A DNA stretch of 64,000 nt from Beroe ovata (taxonomy: Eukaryota > Ctenophora > Nuda > Beroida > Beroidae), in NCBI GenBank assembly GCA_946803715.1, contig CAMPET010000006.1:178460-242459 (forward strand). Direction: 5' to 3'. Made by a program: the position numbers and the translations under genes. Below are positions 58,758-64,000 of the stretch, piece by piece (the stretch's first letter is position 1; each line of letters starts with the position of its first letter). The notes under the pieces are model-generated. The model saw only the letters and a program-made list of their open reading frames with translations, did no database searches and was not told where the DNA came from.

Positions 58758-60115
58758 CTAAAGTTCATCGTGTGAACCCTTCTTGGGTCCGCTGAATTCG
58801 TCCATGTCCACAAACCCGTCCTCATTTGTGTCCTCTAGTTTGAAAATCTCCTCCACAACATTGTTAATTTCGCTCTGTCCCCGGAGTGTTATTGTGCGAC
58901 CTGTGGATGTCGTGTGTGTGATATACAGTGTCCATAGCAACCGATATGGTGTTCATAGCAACTAGCGTTCACAGTCCCTAACAACAGAGCAACAGGCTTA
59001 ATAGACCCTCCCTAATCAAGCACAAACACAGATCAAATAATGGTAGGACTTTGCCAATGAATAATATGGAAATTGCAACCAATGACTGTAATAATTGGTA
59101 TCAGTACCTGTTTCCAGTATGAACTCTCCCATCTCATCTTTACTGATCTTCTTGTCCTGGTTCTTGTCGATCTTGGCAAATATGTTTGGAGGCGTCTTTC
59201 CCTTCTGTATGTGGATCTGAAAATGACAGGTTACATTCATGATGGGGCTCATATATCCAAATGATACAGAATACAGGTCATCATAATAACCTCTCATATC
59301 ACTATCGTAACCCTATCATGACACTATAGTCATGTTACGGAACATAAATCTTATGATCTAAAGAATTACATGCATTCTGTAAAGGATTCACACTAACCAC
59401 TTCAACATCGTAGATAAGGTCAGCACCAGGGGGTACATTCTTGCTGTCACCAAGTTTTCCATAAGCTAGCGGAGCAGGGATATGAAGTCGTCTCTTCTCG
59501 CCTATACACATTGTTTGCAGACCTAGTGGACGAGAATGTGTTATATTCAGTGATGTTTTCATCTTGAAAAGTTGTTCACACTGAAACATGCGCAAAGTAA
59601 AAAAAGAAGATACGGGATTCACACATACCTCTCTCAAGTCCTTTGATCATGTAACCATGTCCCAATTTGAATGAAGAAGGTTTCCCAGTGTCATGAGAAC
59701 TTTCAAATCTACCATGGCTGTTGGCAAGGAAACCATGGAATTCAGCTGTCAACAGATCACCATCTTCTGCTTTCTTTGTACAATCATCTCCTGAAAATGT
59801 GGTATAGTAATAAATGAAAGTGGATTGTGACATAATAAGTAATAACAGTGCTAAGACAAGGATTTAATGTTGGGTCATCTGAACACTATGTCTTGCATTG
59901 CTTGTCATCAAATATATCTAAAGATCTCTCAAGTCATACAATGTTAAACAAAAGGAGACTATGTGGTATAGCTTACCCCTTCTGAGCACATCAACCTTCA
60001 CTCCCTGCATGTCATAAGAAAATAGAACTTCTTCTGTTTCATTATACTCATAGATCTCATTACAGACCACTGCTGACAGAAGAAGGAGGCCAATGTAGCC
60101 TGTGAAGTGTGCCAT
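58758..60115 (-). CDS. FKBP14: ER FKBP-type prolyl isomerase with EF hands (FKBP14/FKBP7 type)
   Basis: Luminal ER peptidyl-prolyl isomerase that assists folding, in vertebrates of collagen. The start at 60115 gives a signal peptide (FTGYIGLLLLSAVVC). FKBP core: DGDLLTAEFHGFLANSHGRF, KLGHGYMIKGLERG, then CIGEKRRLHIPAPLAYG and VPPGADLIYDVEVVSVN. Two EF hands follow: DKNQDKKISKDEM and DTNEDGFVDMDEF. The protein ends HDEL, the ER-retrieval signal also used by human FKBP14. About five exons. The order signal peptide, FKBP, two EF hands, HDEL is diagnostic; FKBP7 is the alternative paralogue. Confidence 0.93.
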
Positions 60116-60344
60116 GATCCTGATATAAAGTAAGTTTATGTGCTTGATGGAGTTCTGCTCATGGAAAGCCTGATGCTGTTTATCAATGAAATCACTTCAT
60201 GGAATTGCCATCTACATGTGGCAAGGATCCTTTTTGAAAGACCATAACAATTTTATTGGTCATAGATTCAAAAATGTTAAAATGTTACATCTTCAAATAT
60301 ATCATACAATTCTAAAAAGCTTATCTGGTCAAGTTAGATTAATA

Positions 60345-60790
60345 CCTTTCTTCATCGCTATGAAAGGATTTTTAACAAGGCAATTACTGGACCTTTTGAT
60401 ACTTCTCAATGCTTATGATCAGATGAATTTTTACTTTGAGGCCCAAAAATGTTTGGATTAGATTTGAATTCATAGACTAAAATTTCGTTGATTAATGACT
60501 TGCATTAGCAGTCTAACATTACCTGACATGTTAGATACAGATCAAAATGAAAGGAAAAGTACACCTTATTGAAATTGGCAAAAAATGCTAAGACATTTCT
60601 TCTTTGCTATGAAAGGATTTTCAACAAGGCAATCATTGAATCTTTCCTTGATGTTCAATTAGTTACTAATTAGGTCCTTCTATCCTTTTGATGATTGATT
60701 TTGACACTTCCCAATAGTTATGAGCAGATGATTCTTTACTCTGATGCCCAAAATGTTTGAGTTAGATTTGAATTCATTGACGAGAATCTT
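60345..60790. repeat. Diverged direct duplication
   Basis: 60345-60495 and 60595-60790 share CTATGAAAGGATTTT, AACAAGGCAAT, AGCAGATGA-type blocks, CCAAAAATGTTTG and TTAGATTTGAATTCAT in the same order. The second copy has extra sequence of about 60-80 bp in the middle. Confidence 0.75.
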
Positions 60791-60814
60791 GTGGCTTCGC
60801 CAAACCTGCACAAG

Positions 60815-60900
60815 ACCGCCACCAAACCTGCATTAGTCCGGCGTTAGACCAGCGTTAGACAGGCATTAGACCGGCGTTAGACCTGCATAAGACTGGCACC
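60815..60900. repeat. 11-bp tandem array (CCGGCGTTAGA-type)
   Basis: About seven imperfect units such as CCGGCGTTAGA, CCAGCGTTAGA, CAGGCATTAGA and CCTGCATAAGA follow one another without spacers. Confidence 0.85.
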
Positions 60901-61079
60901 TGGCCAAAGTGGCAAACGGACTTATGCCCAAAATTCCTTTGGACGTACGCAGTATAACCCTTTGTTGTGTCAATGAACCCGGTACAACTAAACAAAATTC
61001 AACTTGGCGATCAACATCTTTGGGTGGCCAAGAAATAAGTGTCATAGTGCTCCTTCATAAAATGTTTGCTTTATAGGTG

Positions 61080-61172
61080 TGAATCAAAAGTCTTATCTAT
61101 AGAGGTGTATGCGTATACTGCAAACATAGCAAAATACTGGATATCAATTTTCTAATCCAAGGATTGGCATAA
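61080..61172 (-). repeat. Dispersed repeat, copy 2
   Basis: Reverse-complement counterpart of 43590-43682, with the blocks TCTATAGAGGTGT, AAAATACTGGAT and CTAATCCAAGGATTG in mirrored order and a few indels. Confidence 0.8.
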
Positions 61173-61516
61173 GAGAGGGAAGAATCTAAACTGTGAATCA
61201 TCAGCATTTACCCTACAGATGTAAGGCCCTCTCCTGTCAACTGCGAATTGGATCTGTATCAGCAGGTGGCAAGAGAGAACAGAGGGGTTTCGGCCCACCG
61301 TACCCCTCGCAGCTTACAACTGCAAGGCTAGGCCACCCAGAACTCCAGAATTCTGAGCTTCACAGTTTAGAGAGACAGGGGATTGGAGATAACAATCAAT
61401 GGAGGGGAAGAATTGAACGAATACGTTAATAACTACACTGTCCCCATTCGTGGCCCATATACTCCGCGCGTTTCCGCGGGAACATGGCATCGTTGCTCTT
61501 CATGTCGATCGATGAT

Positions 61517-61608
61517 TTGTAGGATTTCACCCTACCCTTGCTGGCGGGATTTTATCGTCGGGGCGGATTGAAAATCGCGCGCACCGACGGTAGGGTAAAA
61601 TCCTACAA
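61517..61608 (+). mobile_element. 92-bp MITE-like element, copy 1
   Basis: Terminal inverted repeats begin TTGTAGGATTTCACCCTACC and end GGTAGGGTAAAATCCTACAA. The element is flanked by the direct repeat ATCGATGAT (61508-61516 and 61609-61617), a target-site duplication of 8-9 bp. The interior is GC-rich. A TSD of this size suggests a hAT- or Mutator-type transposase acting in trans; no transposase is in the window. Confidence 0.85.
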
Positions 61609-61621
61609 ATCGATGATAGAC

Positions 61622-61872
61622 TCTGTCGAGAATTTCTGTGCACACGTTGCGCGCCCCCTGTTCTACTCAGTGTATTTGGGTCACGCAGCGCGGGAACAAG
61701 AATTTCGTTGCGCTCGCGCGAACTTATTCTCAAACAAGCTTCGCGGCTTGTATCAGCGGTCTGGCCTCGCGATCGCCCGACAACGTTGTCTGGCGATGCT
61801 AGACCGCCAGCCTGTCTGAGAATAAGTTTGAGCCGCGCGCGCGCAAAACGAAATTCTCGAAAGGGGCTATCA
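61622..61872. repeat. Imperfect foldback element, GC-rich
   Basis: The inner arms AGAATTTCGTTGCGC..AACTTATTCTCA (61691-61728) and TGAGAATAAGTTTGA..AACGAAATTCTC (61817-61858) are near reverse complements, enclosing a second inverted pair (GCGATCGCC against GGCGATGC). The right part recurs at 35055-35110. Confidence 0.7.
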
Positions 61873-61916
61873 TCGATCGACAACGTTGCTCCATTACCCT
61901 GGCCTGGCTACGCTTA

Positions 61917-62531
61917 GCCCTACTGTCCATGTCGCGAGCGAATCAGCGAAACCAGGCAACTTTGTCAAATGTTACTTGACCTGTTTCTCGCGCGCGCCTT
62001 CATCGAAGGCCAAGGCCGAAACTGCTTCGGCCCTTGTGCACACGTTGCGCGCCCCTATTCTACTCAGTGAACTGAAAAGTCGTAGAAAGGAGACGCCACG
62101 CGCGCGGAGTATTTGGGTCACGCAGCGCGGGAACATTCGGCCCTGCATTGGCTGAAGGCGCGCGCGAGAAACTGAGGTCAGACAATGGATAAAATCTGAC
62201 AAAGGCAACTGGCATCGTTTTCTCGCTCGCGCTTTCAGTGATTCAGCTCCTGCTCAGTTGCAGTGCAAGTGAACNGCCCTACTGTCCATGTCGCGAGCGA
62301 ATCAGCGAAACCAGGCGACTTTGTCAGATGTTACTTGACCTGTTTCTCGCGCGCGCCTTCATCGAAGGCCGAAACTGTTTCGGCCTTGCATTGGCTGAAG
62401 GCGCGCGCGAGAAACTGAGGTCAGACCGTCAGATAATGGATAAAATCTGACAAAGGCAACTGGCATCGTTTTCTCGCTCGCGCCTTCACTTTCAGTGATT
62501 CAGCTCCTGCTCAGTTGCAGTGCAAGTGAAC
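61917..62531. repeat. Tandem duplication of a GC-rich element with N at the junction
   Basis: Copy A is 61917-62274 and copy B is 62276-62531. Both start GCCCTACTGTCCATGTCGCG and end GCAGTGCAAGTGAAC. Copy A has an extra segment of about 100 bp (about 62034-62140) that itself resembles 61637-61700. Each copy carries inverted arms around CTCGCGCGCGCCTTC/GAAGGCGCGCGCGAG. A single N (62275) lies exactly between copies. Confidence 0.85.
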
Positions 62532-62554
62532 ACTGATGGCGCGCACGAGGAGCA

Positions 62555-62647
62555 TTGTAGGATTTTACCCTACCGTCGGTGCGCGCGATTTTCATCCCCT
62601 TGCCAGGGATAAAATCCCGCCAGCAAGGGTAGGGTGAAATCCTACAA
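62555..62647 (-). mobile_element. 93-bp MITE-like element, copy 2 (inverted)
   Basis: Same family as 61517-61608 in the opposite orientation, with matching TTGTAGGATTTTACCCTACC and GGGTAGGGTGAAATCCTACA ends. It is flanked by an exact 8-bp direct repeat GAGGAGCA (62547-62554 and 62648-62655). The different flanking repeats show that the two copies inserted independently. Confidence 0.87.
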
Positions 62648-62945
62648 GAGGAGCAGAGATCGGACAATACATGGAGAGGCGACGGCCATTTTGCATTCCC
62701 AGGATATCATTGCAGGAACAACGCAATAATCAACAAGTGTTTGTGCAGTGCATCCAACTACTTACGCAAACGTCACTTAAACTTGAGTTCAAGGGCACTG
62801 GGGCAGACATGCAATGCCATGCGAATGTTCACGGTTACTGTTAATTGCAATCGAAACACAATGACCAAGAATCAGGATACGTTTGGATCGAATTTGTTAA
62901 TCAGATAGCACACTAACTAGATTGAATTAAACATCATACAACTTT

Positions 62946-64000
<1,055 letters not shown>

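Larger units (their letters stand above)
60116..62945. other. Intergenic mosaic of repeats
   Basis: 2.8 kb between the FKBP gene and alpha-tubulin. It is made of an internal duplication, a short tandem array, a dispersed repeat, two MITE-like elements in opposite orientation and a GC-rich tandem duplication. Open frames here consist of repeat sequence and are not credible genes. Confidence 0.75.

Noticed and set aside
61193..62450. Several 60-120 residue open frames on both strands
   Set aside because: They are made of GC-rich repeats and MITE copies, and one crosses the N at 62275.

Overview
This is a 64 kb piece of a compact, intron-containing animal genome. It holds about 20 protein-coding genes, most with short GT-AG introns, one tRNA gene and a set of short non-autonomous repeats. 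A receptor guanylyl cyclase with an ANF-type ectodomain, XBP1, PHF14, HDAC8, MRG15 and LDLa-containing seven-helix receptors all point to a metazoan. The short introns, LDLa receptors without leucine-rich repeats and a GrpB-family gene suggest an invertebrate, perhaps non-bilaterian. I cannot name the species.

Layout. From 1.6 to 34.4 kb almost everything lies head-to-tail on the minus strand: receptor guanylyl cyclase (1.66-14.06 kb), CHTF18, U2AF1, PEX3, BLOC1S5, HDAC8, PHF14, a small gene sharing the PHF14 N-terminus, and DDX56. Gaps from one coding region to the next are only about 200-460 bp. A repeat- and palindrome-rich spacer (34.4-36.1 kb) is followed by an unrecognised single-exon gene, a second LDLa receptor (40.0-42.4 kb) and XBP1 (44.5-50.6 kb, minus). 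POLR1H, MORF4L1/MRG15 and RANBP3 follow on the plus strand, then an FKBP14-like ER chaperone (minus), a 2.8 kb mosaic of mobile-element copies, and the 3' part of an alpha-tubulin gene that runs off the right edge.

Nested genes are the main architectural theme. The guanylyl cyclase carries an RXFP-like receptor (same strand) in one intron and a Ly6/uPAR-like gene (opposite strand) in another. U2AF1 carries an intronless papain-family protease. XBP1 intron 1 carries a four-exon GrpB-family gene. A MORF4L1 intron carries tRNA-Gly(GCC).

The most informative single signal is in XBP1. Its third exon contains a twin-hairpin IRE1 site with a predicted 20-nt cytoplasmic intron. Removing 20 nt, and not the unspliced reading, puts the bZIP exons in frame with the 250-codon C-terminal exon, while the unspliced frame gives a short protein with a hydrophobic stretch. 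Together with the HDEL-tailed FKBP, this window holds two components of ER protein folding and its stress response. Exon boundaries were read by eye from splice consensus and phase, so single-base errors are possible.
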